The notes: generated from the letters alone by a model not told the origin. A DNA stretch of 64,000 nt from Rhizobium sp. BK418 (GCF_004341105.1 NZ_SLZK01000002.1:862310-926309); one strand, 5' to 3'. Positions 1 to 8,893 are shown, counted from the first letter of the stretch. Translations and numbers: made by a program.

Positions 1-321
1 ACCTATTTCAGCCTGGCAGCCGGCTTCCTTTCAGGCAAGTACCGCAGCAAGGCGGATACGGAGGGGCGCGCACGCGAGGGCCGGGTCGCGCAGTATCTCG
101 ATGACAAGGGCATGCGTATTCTTGCCGCCCTCGACAAGATCGCGGCGGAGACTGGCGCCAAGCCAGCAGAAATCTCGCTTGCCTGGCTCCTGCGCAAGAA
201 GGGCGTGACGGCGCCGATCGCCAGTGCTACGAGCCTTTCCCAGCTTGAGAGCCTGGTGAAAGCCGCAACGCTCAAGCTTTCCGACGAGGCGATGGCGCTG
301 CTTGATCAGGCAGGCGCCTGA
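1..321 (+). CDS. Aldo/keto reductase, C-terminal part (5' truncated by window)
   Basis: The frame is open from the first base and ends at a stop at 319-321, so only the last 106 residues are present. They match the C-terminal part of aldo/keto reductases: a 'GFLSGKY' segment after the barrel loop, a segment ending in 'AWLLRKKGV', then the phosphate-binding stretch 'APIASATSLSQLESL' that holds the 2'-phosphate of NADPH in this family. The active-site Tyr and Lys would lie upstream of the window. The family reduces carbonyls with NADPH in the cytoplasm; the substrate cannot be told. A GNAT gene starts 14 bases downstream on the same strand. Confidence 0.85.
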   Translation, partial: TYFSLAAGFLSGKYRSKADTEGRAREGRVAQYLDDKGMRILAALDKIAAETGAKPAEISLAWLLRKKGVTAPIASATSLSQLESLVKAATLKLSDEAMALLDQAGA

Positions 322-335
322 AACGAGGTGACGGG

Positions 336-779
336 ATGACTGTGACGATCCGCGATGCGAAGCCTGAAGACGAGATGCGCTGGCGTGCGCTCTGGGCCGA
401 CTATCTCGCTTTCTACGAGGTCACCGTCGGTGCCGACATCACCGATTCCACCTGGCGCCGGGTTTTTGATCCGGCGTCGGCTATCTTCATGCGGGTGGCG
501 GAACTCGACGGAGCGGTCGTCGGCTTCACGCTCTGCCTGACGCATGAGGGCACCTGGATCCGTGGCAAGGACTGCTATCTGGAAGACCTGTTCGTGTCGA
601 GGGAAGCGCGCGGCAGGGGCGTCGGCCGGGCGCTGATGGACGACCTCGTCGATCTCTGCAAGAAGAATGGCTGGTCGCGGCTTTACTGGCATACGAGCGA
701 GCAGAACAAGACAGCCCGCACGCTCTATGACTCCTATGTCGAAAGCGACGGACACATCCGCTATCGCATCAATTTCTGA
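336..779 (+). CDS. GNAT family N-acetyltransferase
   Basis: The 147-residue product is a single GNAT domain. The acetyl-CoA pyrophosphate-binding motif A is visible as 'LFVSREARGRGVGRALM' near residues 88-104, following an acidic beta-4 strand ('CYLEDLFV'). The C-terminal 'NKTARTLYDSY' is the usual motif B region. The gene starts 14 bases after the aldo/keto reductase and may be co-transcribed with it. Its last 11 bases overlap the end of the convergent minus-strand gene at 769. The acceptor (amino acid, amine or protein) cannot be assigned from sequence. Confidence 0.88.
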   Translation: MTVTIRDAKPEDEMRWRALWADYLAFYEVTVGADITDSTWRRVFDPASAIFMRVAELDGAVVGFTLCLTHEGTWIRGKDCYLEDLFVSREARGRGVGRALMDDLVDLCKKNGWSRLYWHTSEQNKTARTLYDSYVESDGHIRYRINF

Positions 780-1386
780 GCGGCGGAAAGCCTTCATACC
801 ATTGCGAATGGTCGCCTTCCCAGTTTTCCATACCTGGCTTGGTGAGGATGCCGCGCGGGCGCACGTAACTCTGGATCACCCGTTTCGGCCGCTCATGCCA
901 CTGGATATTGAAGGCCCATAGTTTCGGGAAGAAGCAGAGCGACGCGTAAGGCAGATGGTCGTGGATCCACCATGCAAGCCTTTGCCAATCGCTTTCATCG
1001 CTGTAGCGATCGACAACCCAAGGCACGGCGATACAGACAGCGGCCCCCATGCAGCCCTCAAGGTCGAGCATATCCCAGATGTGATGAGCGGCTGTAGCAG
1101 CGTTGGTCGAACAGTTCAGCTTGTTCTCGTTGCCAAAACGGTTGACCGGCGGCGAACGGTAGCCGGAACGGATATGCAGGCGCCCGAAGGTTGCCTCCAA
1201 CGGTTCCAGCAATTCCTCGCACAGGTGCCTGCCCGTCTCGATGGCGAGGTCGGGATCTTCGGGGATATTCGGGATGCGATAAAAATCGGCGATCTCGGAA
1301 TGGAGAAAATCTCGGAAGAAGAAGTTCTTCGACAGACGTACCCGGCCAAGATCCTCAAGCCCCTTCATCGACCCCGGTCTCTTCAT
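769..1386 (-). CDS. Conserved protein with M15 (D-Ala-D-Ala peptidase)-like motif
   Basis: This 205-residue protein starts after a strong ribosome site (GAGGAGAG) and has no obvious signal peptide. Residues about 70-85 read 'LHIRSGYRSPPVN', the hallmark of M15/VanY-type carboxypeptidases (S-G-[YF]-R-S...N). It is followed by 'AAHHIWDM' where that family usually has zinc-binding His and Asp residues. The rest, rich in Trp and aromatic residues, is not a pattern I recognise. The zinc site is not typical, so peptidase activity is uncertain. It converges with the GNAT gene, overlapping it by 11 bases. Confidence 0.65.
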   Translation of the reverse strand: MKRPGSMKGLEDLGRVRLSKNFFFRDFLHSEIADFYRIPNIPEDPDLAIETGRHLCEELLEPLEATFGRLHIRSGYRSPPVNRFGNENKLNCSTNAATAAHHIWDMLDLEGCMGAAVCIAVPWVVDRYSDESDWQRLAWWIHDHLPYASLCFFPKLWAFNIQWHERPKRVIQSYVRPRGILTKPGMENWEGDHSQWYEGFPPLRN

Positions 1387-1530
1387 GCGCTCTCTCCTCG
1401 ATTCTTTCTGACATCATCGCCCGGACGGCGATGCCGTTCCACCCGAAATACGGAGGGAACAATTAGCGCCGAGCACACTTTACGGAGTGTCGCCGCAAGC
1501 GCGTAAACTCCCAAACAAGGAACGGAAACA

Positions 1531-2031
1531 ATGGCCAAGGAAAAGACGCTGGAAGATCTGTTTTACGATACGCTCAAGGACATTTACTATGCCGAACGCC
1601 AGATTGTGCGCGCTCTGCCGAAAATGGCGCGCGCTGCCCAGTCACAGGAGCTGAAGGCGGGGTTTGAGAAGCATCTTGAAGAAACTCAAGGCCATGTGGA
1701 ACGGCTGCAGCAGGTCTTCGAGATCATCGGCAAGCGCGCCCAGGGCAAAACCTGCGAGGCAATCCAGGGCATCATCGCCGAAGGCGAGGAAATCATCGAG
1801 GAATTCAACGGCACGCCCGCGATCGACGCCGGTCTGATCTCCTCGGCCCAGGCCGTCGAGCACTACGAGATCGCCCGCTATGGCACGCTGAAGACCTGGG
1901 CGCAGACGCTCGGCTTCAAGCAAGCCGTCACGCTTCTCGACCAGACGCTGCAGGAAGAAGGCAAGACCGACCAGCTCCTGACCAAACTCGCGACGACTGC
2001 TGCAAACCAGAAGGCTTCGCGAGCAGCCTGA
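1531..2031 (+). CDS. Ferritin-like DUF892 (YciE/YciF-type) protein
   Basis: The 166-residue protein is almost wholly alpha-helical. It begins with the typical YciE opening 'LEDLFYDTLKDIYYAERQIV' and carries the di-metal-type acidic and histidine residues on successive helices, for example 'HLEETQGHVERLQ' and 'AVEHYEIARYGTL'. The family (PF05974) is ferritin-like and often induced by stress; its biochemical role is not established. An AAGGAAC ribosome site lies about 8 bases before the ATG. The 144-base upstream gap contains a GGAAC that suggested an EcfG-type stress promoter, but no CGTT box is correctly spaced. Confidence 0.85.
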   Translation: MAKEKTLEDLFYDTLKDIYYAERQIVRALPKMARAAQSQELKAGFEKHLEETQGHVERLQQVFEIIGKRAQGKTCEAIQGIIAEGEEIIEEFNGTPAIDAGLISSAQAVEHYEIARYGTLKTWAQTLGFKQAVTLLDQTLQEEGKTDQLLTKLATTAANQKASRAA

Positions 2032-2136
2032 TGTTGGATAGAAGAGCAGTCGTCACTGGCTGCTCTTCCTCCTCCGACCTTGTCTTCGCTCGCCACCCCG
2101 CTATCATCTCATTGGGAACATGGGCGAGGTGTCGAT

Positions 2137-2496
2137 ATGGCCGACAGGCAGGCAATCGAAGCAACGGTTCATCTCTACGTGGAGGGTATGGCCTTCGCCA
2201 ACGAGGCGGCCCTGAAGAAAGCGTTCCACCCGAAGAGCTCAATCATCGGGCACTATCAGAATGCGGTTGAATGGCTTTCTCGTGATGAATTTATTGCCGC
2301 AATAATCGAGGAGGGGGCAGCACCGCCCGGCACCCAGCCCTACATGGATATCGGCAGCATCGATATATCAGGCGATGCGGCGACGGTGAAAGTCACCGAC
2401 GAATTTGCCGGCATGCGCTTTACCGATTATCTTTCTTTGCTGAAGATTGAGGGCCGCTGGACCATCGTCAGCAAGCTCTATCACCTTCATATATGA
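2137..2496 (+). CDS. NTF2-like (lumazine-binding-type) small protein
   Basis: The product is 119 residues from the ATG at 2137, which follows GGGCGAGGT; an upstream in-frame start at 2080 would add non-conserved sequence. The layout is that of an NTF2/SnoaL-like cone: an N-terminal helix with 'YVEGMAFANEAALKKAFHP', then a run of beta strands ending 'LLKIEGRWTIVSKLYHLH', typical of the Lumazine_bd_2 subgroup. Such proteins bind small ligands or act as isomerase-like domains, and no catalytic pair can be assigned here. It stands alone between the ferritin-like gene and the convergent pheT. Confidence 0.75.
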   Translation: MADRQAIEATVHLYVEGMAFANEAALKKAFHPKSSIIGHYQNAVEWLSRDEFIAAIIEEGAAPPGTQPYMDIGSIDISGDAATVKVTDEFAGMRFTDYLSLLKIEGRWTIVSKLYHLHI

Positions 2497-2547
2497 GAAG
2501 ACCGGCAGCTAACGCCGCCGGTCATCGATATCATGCCTGTAGCCGGC

Positions 2548-4971
2548 TCAGCTTCTCAGAACGCCGCCGGTGAACTTGGCAACGCTGGCGACGATCTTTT
2601 GGGTCAGCGCTTCGAAGTCCTCGTCGGTCAGCGTACGGTCAGCCGGCTGAATCTGGACTTCGATCGCGACCGACTTCTTGCCCTCGCCGACCGAGGCGCC
2701 CTCGAAGATATCGAAGACGTTCACGCCCGTGATAAGCTTGCGGTCGACACCAGCTGCCGCCTTGATGATGGCACCGGCTTCCACCGTCTTGTCGACGACG
2801 AAGGCGAAGTCGCGCTTGACAGCCTGGAAGGGCGAGAGGTCGAGGGCCGGCTTGGTGCGGGTTGCCTTCTTCTTCGGCTCTGCCATGGCGTCGAGATAAA
2901 CTTCGAAGCCGCAGAGCGCGCCGGAGACATCGAGTTTTTCAAGCGTGGTCGGATGGAACTCGCCGAAATAGCCAAGGATCACCTTCGGACCCATCTTGAT
3001 CGTGCCGGAGCGGCCGGGGTGATACCATTCGGGACCACCCGGCTCGATCTGGATGTTGGCCGTTGGCAGACCGCAAGCTTCGATAATGGCGAGTGCATCG
3101 GCTTTGGCGTCGAAAACATCGACCGGCTTGCCGCCGCCTTTTGAGGCGTTCGACCACATGCGGCCAGCACCGGCGAGCGACGCCGTGCCACGGCGGATGC
3201 CCCCGGCCACACGGCGTTGGCCCTCCGGCGTATCGTTCTCATACGTGCCCGAGACTTCGAAGATCGCGACGTCGCCATAGCCCTTGTCGGCATTACGCTG
3301 GGCAGCCGTCAGCAGGCCCGGCAGAAGCGAAGGCCGCATATCGGACATTTCGGCGGCGATCGGATTGGCGAGCTTGAGGGCTGCGGACCCGCCGCCGAAG
3401 AGTTTTGCCTGGTCTTCCGGAATGAAGGACCAGGTGACAGCTTCCAGCATACCACGCGAGGCGAGCGCGCGCTTGGCGGCGCGGGTGCGGATCTGCAGCA
3501 CCGTCAGGATACGGCCGTTGACGGCGGCATGGCTTTCGAGCGGCGCCGGCTTGATCTTATCGACGCCATGGATGCGCATGATCTCTTCGACGAGATCGGC
3601 CTTGCCATCGATGTCAGGACGCCAGGAGGGAACGGAGACGGAAACGCGTTCGCCGGAGCCCGAAACCCTGAAGCCGAGACGGGTCAGGATCATATTGCTT
3701 TCCTCCGTCGAGACTTCGAGGCCGGTCAGTCGCTTGACCTCCGAATAGGGGAAGTCGACGACCCTCGGCTCGTAGCCTTTGTAACCGACAATCTCGGCCT
3801 TGGCCGGCATGCCGCCGCAAAGCTCGAGCACGAGTTCCGTCGTGCGCTCGAGCCCCGGAACCATATATTCCGGATCGACGCCGCGTTCGAAGCGGTAGCG
3901 GGCATCGGTGATGATGCCGAGCGTGCGACCGGACTTGGCGATGTTCATCGGATCCCAGAGAGCGGATTCGATCAGCACATCGACGGTGTTTTCGTCGCAG
4001 CCGGAATGTTCGCCGCCCATGATGCCGCCGATCGATTCAACGCCGTCCTCATCTGCGATGACGACGTTGTTCGGGCCGAGTTTGTACTCGCGCTGGTCGA
4101 GCGCCAGCACAGTTTCGCCTTCCCTTGCGCGGCGGACGGTCAGGTTGCCTCTGACCTTGGCGGCGTCGAAGACGTGCATCGGCCGCCCCTGATCGAAGGT
4201 CATGTAGTTTGTGATGTCGACCAGCGCATTGATCGGCCGCAGGCCGATGGCAAGAAGCCGCTGCTGCATCCAGCGCGGGCTCGGACCGTTCTTGACGCCG
4301 CGCACCAGCCTGAGGCCGAAGCCCGGGCAGAGCTTCGGATCGTCAAGATCGAGCGTCAGCTTGACCGGTGTTTCACCTTCGACGGTGAAGGAGGGAGCGG
4401 GGCGCGTCTTAAGGGTGCCGAGGCCAGAGGCTGCGAGATCGCGGGCAATGCCGTAGATCGAGGTGCAGTCCGGACGGTTCGGCGTCAGGTTGATCTCGAT
4501 GACCGGGTCGTCGAGATGGGCGTAAGTGGCGTAGCTCGTGCCGACAGGCGCATCGTCAGGCAGATCGATGATGCCATCGTGATTGTCGGAAATCTGCAGT
4601 TCCTTTTCCGAGCACATCATGCCGCGGCTTTCGACACCGCGGATATTGCCGACCGACAGCGTTACGTCGATGCCGGGAACATAGGTGCCGGGCGCCGCAA
4701 ATGCGCCGACGAGGCCAGCGCGCGCATTGGGTGCGCCGCAGACGACCTGCACCGGAGCGCCCTGGCCGATATCCACCATGAGCACCTTGAGGCGATCGGC
4801 CTGCGGATGCTTTTCAGCCGAGAGAACCTTGGCAATGACGAAGGGCTTGAAGGTGGCTTTGTCATCGACATCTTCCACTTCCAGTCCGATCTCGGTCAGC
4901 CGAGCGCAGATTTCATCAAGCGTGGCGTCCGTTTCCAGATGATCTTTAAGCCAGGAGAGCGTGAATTTCAT
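2548..4971 (-). CDS. pheT: Phenylalanine--tRNA ligase beta subunit
   Basis: The 807-residue product has full family length. The N-terminal EMAP-like tRNA-binding domain is at about residues 39-150. The B3/B4 region contains the editing site of the family. B5 is near residues 400-480, a catalytic-like core follows, and the C-terminal ferredoxin-fold anticodon-binding domain starts at about 710 and includes '[20 protein letters not shown]'. With PheS it forms the (alpha-beta)2 enzyme charging tRNA-Phe in the cytoplasm. It begins 15 bases after pheS ends and is certainly co-transcribed with it. The plus strand carries a very long antisense open frame that is a codon-bias shadow. Confidence 0.98.
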   Translation of the reverse strand: MKFTLSWLKDHLETDATLDEICARLTEIGLEVEDVDDKATFKPFVIAKVLSAEKHPQADRLKVLMVDIGQGAPVQVVCGAPNARAGLVGAFAAPGTYVPGIDVTLSVGNIRGVESRGMMCSEKELQISDNHDGIIDLPDDAPVGTSYATYAHLDDPVIEINLTPNRPDCTSIYGIARDLAASGLGTLKTRPAPSFTVEGETPVKLTLDLDDPKLCPGFGLRLVRGVKNGPSPRWMQQRLLAIGLRPINALVDITNYMTFDQGRPMHVFDAAKVRGNLTVRRAREGETVLALDQREYKLGPNNVVIADEDGVESIGGIMGGEHSGCDENTVDVLIESALWDPMNIAKSGRTLGIITDARYRFERGVDPEYMVPGLERTTELVLELCGGMPAKAEIVGYKGYEPRVVDFPYSEVKRLTGLEVSTEESNMILTRLGFRVSGSGERVSVSVPSWRPDIDGKADLVEEIMRIHGVDKIKPAPLESHAAVNGRILTVLQIRTRAAKRALASRGMLEAVTWSFIPEDQAKLFGGGSAALKLANPIAAEMSDMRPSLLPGLLTAAQRNADKGYGDVAIFEVSGTYENDTPEGQRRVAGGIRRGTASLAGAGRMWSNASKGGGKPVDVFDAKADALAIIEACGLPTANIQIEPGGPEWYHPGRSGTIKMGPKVILGYFGEFHPTTLEKLDVSGALCGFEVYLDAMAEPKKKATRTKPALDLSPFQAVKRDFAFVVDKTVEAGAIIKAAAGVDRKLITGVNVFDIFEGASVGEGKKSVAIEVQIQPADRTLTDEDFEALTQKIVASVAKFTGGVLRS

Positions 4972-4986
4972 AGTTCCAATCCTCCC

Positions 4987-6069
4987 TTAAACGCTGAGGC
5001 CGCCGAACAGCGTCGGCATGTCGAGCGGGCGGAAGCCGTAGTGGTTCATCCAACGGACATCGGCGTTGAAGAAGTCGCGCAGGTCCGGCATGCCGTATTT
5101 CAGCATGGCGATGCGGTCGAGGCCCATGCCCCAGGCAAAGCCCTGATACTCGTCCGGATCGAGACCGCCATAACGCAGCACGTTGGGGTGAACCATGCCG
5201 CAGCCAAGGATCTCCATCCAATCCGTGCCTTCGCCGAACTTGACGATCGGGCCGGAGCGATCGCACTGGATATCGACCTCGAAAGAGGGCTCGGTGAAGG
5301 GGAAGAAGGACGGGCGGAAACGCATCGTCACGCTGTCGACCTCGAAGAAGGCCTTGCAGAATTCTTCCAGCACCCAGCGGATATTGGCGACATTGGCCTT
5401 CTTGTCGATGACCAGACCTTCGACCTGATGGAACATCGGCGAATGCGTGGCATCGGAATCCTGGCGATAGGTCTTGCCGGGAATGATGATGCGGATCGGC
5501 GGCTTCTGCGATTCCATCGTGCGGATCTGCACCGGCGAGGTATGCGTGCGCAAAACTTTGCGCTCACTCTTCTCATCCGGATTGAAGAAGAAGGTGTCGT
5601 GCATTTCGCGGGCCGGGTGGCCCTCCGGGAAATTCAGAGCCGTAAAATTGTAGTAATCGGTCTCGATATCGGGACCTTCTGCAATCGAGAAGCCCATGTC
5701 GCCGAAGATCGCGGTGATCTCGTCGACGATCTGGCTGATCGGATGGATGCGGCCGCGCTCGGCCGGCGAGGAGCGTACCGGCAGGCTGACGTCGACGGTT
5801 TCGGCCTTGAGACGGGCGTTGACCGCCGCTTCCTTCAACACCGATTTGCGGTTGGCAAGGGCGTCGGTCACTTCGTTCTTCAGGGCATTGATCGCGGCAC
5901 CACGGGTCTGCCGCTCTTCCGGAGTCATAGCACCGAGCGTCTTCAGGAGCTCGGAAATCGAGCCCTTCTTGCCGAGCGCGGAGACACGGACGGCTTCGAG
6001 CGCAGGCTCATCATTGGCGGCGGCAATTTCGGCAAGCAAGGAGGATTTGAGCTGGTCGATATCTGACAT
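4987..6069 (-). CDS. pheS: Phenylalanine--tRNA ligase alpha subunit
   Basis: This 360-residue class II aminoacyl-tRNA synthetase catalytic subunit has an N-terminal coiled coil at about residues 1-90. Motif 2 is in '[10 protein letters not shown]', and motif 3 is in '[16 protein letters not shown]' near the C-terminus. It activates phenylalanine with ATP and transfers it to tRNA-Phe. The gene lies upstream of pheT with 15 bases between them. It is separated from rplT by a strong terminator at 6147-6178. No Phe-rich leader peptide or T-box is visible in the 148-base gap, so regulation by attenuation as in E. coli is not supported. Confidence 0.98.
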   Translation of the reverse strand: MSDIDQLKSSLLAEIAAANDEPALEAVRVSALGKKGSISELLKTLGAMTPEERQTRGAAINALKNEVTDALANRKSVLKEAAVNARLKAETVDVSLPVRSSPAERGRIHPISQIVDEITAIFGDMGFSIAEGPDIETDYYNFTALNFPEGHPAREMHDTFFFNPDEKSERKVLRTHTSPVQIRTMESQKPPIRIIIPGKTYRQDSDATHSPMFHQVEGLVIDKKANVANIRWVLEEFCKAFFEVDSVTMRFRPSFFPFTEPSFEVDIQCDRSGPIVKFGEGTDWMEILGCGMVHPNVLRYGGLDPDEYQGFAWGMGLDRIAMLKYGMPDLRDFFNADVRWMNHYGFRPLDMPTLFGGLSV

Positions 6070-6140
6070 TGTCTTCTTTTCGTCCGGATCAGGCGGCGTT
6101 CGAAAGGCGGGCTCGGCAAGGCCGCGCCAGCACTATAGAG

Positions 6141-6178
6141 AAAGAAAAACCCGCGCTAGCCCAAACCAGCGCGGGTTT
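6141..6178 (-). terminator. Rho-independent terminator after rplT
   Basis: An 11-bp perfect inverted repeat (AAACCCGCGCT at 6147-6157 and AGCGCGGGTTT at 6168-6178) has a 10-base loop. Read on the minus strand it is followed by a T-rich run (TTTCTTTC). It sits 40 bases after the rplT stop and just upstream of pheS, so it separates the ribosomal transcript from pheST. Some read-through may occur, because no obvious strong promoter lies between it and pheS. Confidence 0.88.
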
Positions 6179-6217
6179 CCCAAAATTCAAAAAAGCGTCA
6201 AGCTTGGGAAGCGCTGG

Positions 6218-6622
6218 TTACCGAACCGCGCCTTCAAACTCGTTAGCCGTGCCGGTTTCCTTGAGGTACTCAAGGGCCTTCTTGGCCGCAGCAACCAGCG
6301 CGCCGAATGCTTCCGGCTCATGGATTGCCATGTCGGAGAGAACCTTGCGGTCGACTTCGATGCCAGCCTTGTTCAGACCGTCGATGAAGCGGCCATAGGT
6401 CAGGCCGAATTCGCGGACGGCAGCGTTGATACGCTGGATCCAGAGGGCGCGGAAATTGCGCTTGTTAACCTTGCGGTCGCGATATGCGTACTGCTTGGCG
6501 CGATCGACGGCAGCCTTGGCGGTACGGATGGTGTTCTTGCGGCGGCCATAGAAACCCTTGGCCTGCTTCAGAACCTTCTTGTGCTTGGCGTGGGCGGTGA
6601 CGCCTCTCTTTACACGTGCCAT
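6218..6622 (-). CDS. rplT: 50S ribosomal protein L20
   Basis: The 134-residue basic protein opens with '[19 protein letters not shown]', the typical bL20 start. It continues with the long RNA-binding helix region '[19 protein letters not shown]' and the globular part '[21 protein letters not shown]'. bL20 binds 23S rRNA early in 50S assembly. In many bacteria it also represses its own rpmI-rplT transcript through a leader structure. The gene lies 39 bases after rpmI and ends before a clear terminator. Its C-terminus is slightly longer than in enterobacteria, as is usual in alphaproteobacteria. Confidence 0.98.
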   Translation of the reverse strand: MARVKRGVTAHAKHKKVLKQAKGFYGRRKNTIRTAKAAVDRAKQYAYRDRKVNKRNFRALWIQRINAAVREFGLTYGRFIDGLNKAGIEVDRKVLSDMAIHEPEAFGALVAAAKKALEYLKETGTANEFEGAVR

Positions 6623-6661
6623 TTCATGATCTCCTTAATCTAACGCGTTACCGGAATAGTC

Positions 6662-6865
6662 TCAGAGACCGTTCGGCAGATAGTTCTTCACGACCTTGCG
6701 GCCATCGGGTTCTGCCAGAACCATGGTGCCGCGTGCATCGCGAATGAACTTGTTCGTGCGCTTGATCATGCCATGGCGCTTGCCAGCGGCAGCCGCCTTG
6801 ACCTTGCCGGAGGCGGTGATCTTGAACCGCTTCTTGGCAGAGGACTTCGTCTTCATCTTGGGCAT
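6662..6865 (-). CDS. rpmI: 50S ribosomal protein L35
   Basis: The product is 67 residues starting at '[15 protein letters not shown]', the universal bL35 N-terminus. The longer open frame upstream is untranslated leader and not part of the protein. The ribosome site GGAG lies 7 bases before the ATG. bL35 is a late-assembling 50S protein. The gene heads the rpmI-rplT pair and has its own promoter and a leader of about 180 bases, because infC upstream ends in a separate terminator. Confidence 0.97.
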   Translation of the reverse strand: MPKMKTKSSAKKRFKITASGKVKAAAAGKRHGMIKRTNKFIRDARGTMVLAEPDGRKVVKNYLPNGL

Positions 6866-7054
6866 TTTGCTACTCCATTCTGAGAGCTCCTCACCCGCTT
6901 CGTTAAAAGAAGCCCTTCTGCGAAAGCCCGGTATCCGGTCTTCGCCAAAGGCGCGCGGGAGCGTTTGTTGTTGATCTGCGGGTCCAGTGACGAAACCTGC
7001 CCGCAAGCATTCGAAACTGCCACGGCATGCCCTGCCGGTCAGTTCGGACGCGCG

Positions 7055-7083
7055 CTTATAACCGCAGCGCCATGAAAGTGCAA
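7055..7083 (-). promoter_or_regulatory. Likely promoter of rpmI-rplT
   Basis: On the minus strand the sequence reads TTGCAC, 17 bases, TATAAG (-35 at 7078-7083, -10 at 7055-7060), a good sigma-70 match. The transcript would start near 7048 and carry a leader of about 180 bases before rpmI. That leader contains several GC-rich inverted segments and could be where L20 represses its own operon, as known in Bacillus and E. coli. I could not fold it. Apart from this and the infC terminator, the 304-base gap between rpmI and infC holds nothing else I can support. Confidence 0.6.
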
Positions 7084-7112
7084 CGGGGCGAATGACGAAT
7101 CTTGCCGCCCCG

Positions 7113-7145
7113 GGAAACACAAAAGCCGCCCTGTCGGACGGCTTT
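7113..7145 (-). terminator. Rho-independent terminator of infC
   Basis: Arms AAAGCCGCCC (7122-7131) and GGACGGCTTT (7136-7145) pair over 10 bp with one G-U pair around a 4-base loop. On the minus strand the stem is followed by TTTTGTGTTT. It lies 25 bases after the infC stop, which implies that infC is not obligatorily co-transcribed with rpmI. Confidence 0.8.
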
Positions 7146-7169
7146 GAGCGAAAGGATGCGGGCACCGGT

Positions 7170-7706
7170 TCACTTCGGCGCCAGCACCATCATCATCTGG
7201 CGGCCTTCGAGCTTGGGCTCGGCCTCAACCTTGGCGATCTCGAGCGTGTCCGCCTTGACCTGCTGGAGAAGCTTCATGCCGAGTTCCTGGTGGGCCATTT
7301 CGCGGCCACGGAACTTCAGCGTTACCTTCACCTTGTCGCCTTCGTCAAAGAAGCGGCCCATCGCCTTCATCTTCACCTCATAATCATGGGTGTCGATGTT
7401 CGGACGCATCTTGATTTCTTTGACTTCGACAATCTTCTGCTTCTTGCGCGCTTCGGCAGCCTTCTTCTGGTTGGCATATTTCAGCTTGCCCAGATCGAGA
7501 ATCTTGCACACCGGCGGTTCGGCATTGGGGGAAATTTCGACGAGGTCGAGGCCGGCTTCTTCCGCCATTCTCAAGGCCTGGTCGGTGGGCACGATGCCCA
7601 TATTCTGTCCGTCAGCCGCAATCAGCTGAACTTTGGGAATGCGGATCTCCCGGTTCGAGCGCGGCCCATCCTTTACGGGCGCGTCGGCTTTAAAGGGTCT
7701 GCGAAT
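7170..7706 (-). CDS. infC: Translation initiation factor IF-3 (AUU start)
   Basis: The product is 178 residues if translation starts at the ATT codon at 7704-7706. That codon lies 9 bases after a perfect GAGGAG (7716-7721) and gives the expected N-terminus '[10 protein letters not shown]'. No ATG or GTG exists near the conserved N-terminus; the first in-frame ATG upstream would add 25 residues of unconserved sequence. Domains: IF-3 N about residues 15-85 ('[12 protein letters not shown]', 'ILDLGKLKY') and IF-3 C about 90-175 ('[17 protein letters not shown]'). IF-3 dissociates ribosomes and checks start codons. A rare AUU start allows the factor to repress its own synthesis, as in E. coli. 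Confidence 0.95.
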   Translation of the reverse strand: MRRPFKADAPVKDGPRSNREIRIPKVQLIAADGQNMGIVPTDQALRMAEEAGLDLVEISPNAEPPVCKILDLGKLKYANQKKAAEARKKQKIVEVKEIKMRPNIDTHDYEVKMKAMGRFFDEGDKVKVTLKFRGREMAHQELGMKLLQQVKADTLEIAKVEAEPKLEGRQMMMVLAPK

Positions 7707-7886
7707 GGTCGTATTCTCCTCGCGTTGATCGGAACGTTGCAGCTTCGTGTCCCTAATCCAATGGGGGCACAAACGGGTCACGTCATCACTGCAACGGATT
7801 CAATAACATCCTTTAGCGGAAAAATCACCCGCTGTCAGCCCGTCAAGAATCTGTTTTATAGGCCAAAACAACAGGAGTTGAGCCCG

Positions 7887-8684
7887 ATGTCCGATCAGAT
7901 GCCCGTCCCCGAGCCCGAGTTCCTCGATGTCGGCGAACGCGAGCTTGCACGGCGGATCGCCATGCTGGTGCGTCCAGCTCAGGATGATACCGATCTTCCT
8001 GCGCTCGTTTGGCTATCCGGCTACCGATCGGACATGAGCGGCAGCAAGGCGGTCGAAATCGATCGGCTGGCCGCGGAACTGGGCGCAGCCTGCATCCGCC
8101 TCGATTATTCCGGCCACGGGCTTTCCGGTGGGGCCTTCACGGACGGTACGATTTCGCGCTGGCTGGAGGAAGCGCTCGCGGTGATCCGCCATAACACGCC
8201 GAAACGGATGATCCTGATCGGCTCTTCGATGGGTGGCTGGATTGCACTTCGGGTGGCGCAGGAGCTTGCCAAGCACGGCGGCCCGAAGCTTGAAGGCATG
8301 GTCCTGATCGCACCGGCGCCTGATTTCACTTCCGATCTCATCGAGCCGAACCTCAAGAAGAAGGAACGCACCTCTCTCGAACAGCGCGGCTATTTCGAAG
8401 AGCGCTCGCAATATAGTCCTGAGCCCAATATCTATACCCGGGCACTCATCGAAGACGGGCGCGAGAACCGGGTGCTGACGGGCATTATCGAAACGGGCTG
8501 TCCAATCCATATTCTACAGGGCATGAAGGACGCCGACGTTCCCTATCTGCACGCAATGAAGCTGGTCGAACATCTTCCTGCCGACGATGTGGTGCTGACC
8601 TTCATCCGCGATGGCGACCATAGGCTTTCACGTCCGCAGGATATCGAACGATTGCGCAACGTCGTTAAAAGCCTCATCCGTTAG
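7887..8684 (+). CDS. Alpha/beta hydrolase
   Basis: This 265-residue single-domain alpha/beta hydrolase has its nucleophile elbow at 'GSSMGG' (Ser114), preceded by 'YSGHGLSGG' after the oxyanion-hole strand. A C-terminal 'GDHRLSRPQDI' supplies the likely catalytic His, and 'GMKDADVPY' the acid. It resembles the ABHD10/palmitoyl-thioesterase-like group, but the substrate cannot be read from sequence. The ATG at 7887 is preceded by AGGAG; a much longer open frame upstream runs antisense to infC and is not coding. It is divergent from infC across a 180-base gap. Confidence 0.85.
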   Translation: MSDQMPVPEPEFLDVGERELARRIAMLVRPAQDDTDLPALVWLSGYRSDMSGSKAVEIDRLAAELGAACIRLDYSGHGLSGGAFTDGTISRWLEEALAVIRHNTPKRMILIGSSMGGWIALRVAQELAKHGGPKLEGMVLIAPAPDFTSDLIEPNLKKKERTSLEQRGYFEERSQYSPEPNIYTRALIEDGRENRVLTGIIETGCPIHILQGMKDADVPYLHAMKLVEHLPADDVVLTFIRDGDHRLSRPQDIERLRNVVKSLIR

Positions 8685-8709
8685 GCGAAGGCCGACTGCT
8701 ATAAAGTAA

Positions 8710-8803
8710 TATGCAACCATCCGAACATAGGGAGGCGGTTGCACAGGTCATATGCAACTATCCTCAGGGTTACGTTGCATTTTAACCATGTCTACGAGTT
8801 GCA
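8710..8803. repeat. Cluster of TGCAAC/GTTGCA motifs upstream of BTLCP gene
   Basis: Two direct copies of TATGCAAC(C/T)ATCC occur at 8710-8722 and 8751-8763. Three inverted copies of GTTGCA occur at 8738, 8774 and 8798. All five lie within 95 bases between the hydrolase stop and the next gene. The spacing between the two direct copies is 41 bases, about four helical turns. This looks like an array of binding sites for one regulator, but the regulator is not identified. Confidence 0.45.
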
Positions 8804-8848
8804 AAGCCCTCCCAAGAAGTAACGATTGACTCCTTTCCGCCCTCTCCG

Positions 8849-8863
8849 TTAACTGTTTGTTAA
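8849..8863 (+). promoter_or_regulatory. CtrA-like binding box
   Basis: TTAA, 7 bases, TTAA matches the core CtrA consensus of alphaproteobacteria exactly (half sites at 8849-8852 and 8860-8863). It lies 31 bases before the GTG start at 8894. If functional it would link expression of the periplasmic peptidase-like gene to the cell cycle. A single short match can arise by chance. Confidence 0.45.
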
Positions 8864-8893
8864 TAAATAAAGGGCGATGCAGGGAAGTAGGGC

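Noticed and set aside
1450-1500. EcfG (general stress) promoter before the DUF892 gene
   Set aside because: GGAAC is present in the gap, but no CGTT lies 16-19 bases downstream.
3217-6066. 949-codon open frame on the plus strand opposite pheT and pheS
   Set aside because: It is fully antisense to two certain genes, lacks any recognisable domain and is explained by the GC-rich codon bias of the true strand.
6070-6217. Phe attenuator or T-box upstream of pheS
   Set aside because: No Phe-rich leader peptide, no T-box sequence and no alternative hairpins beyond the rplT terminator were seen.
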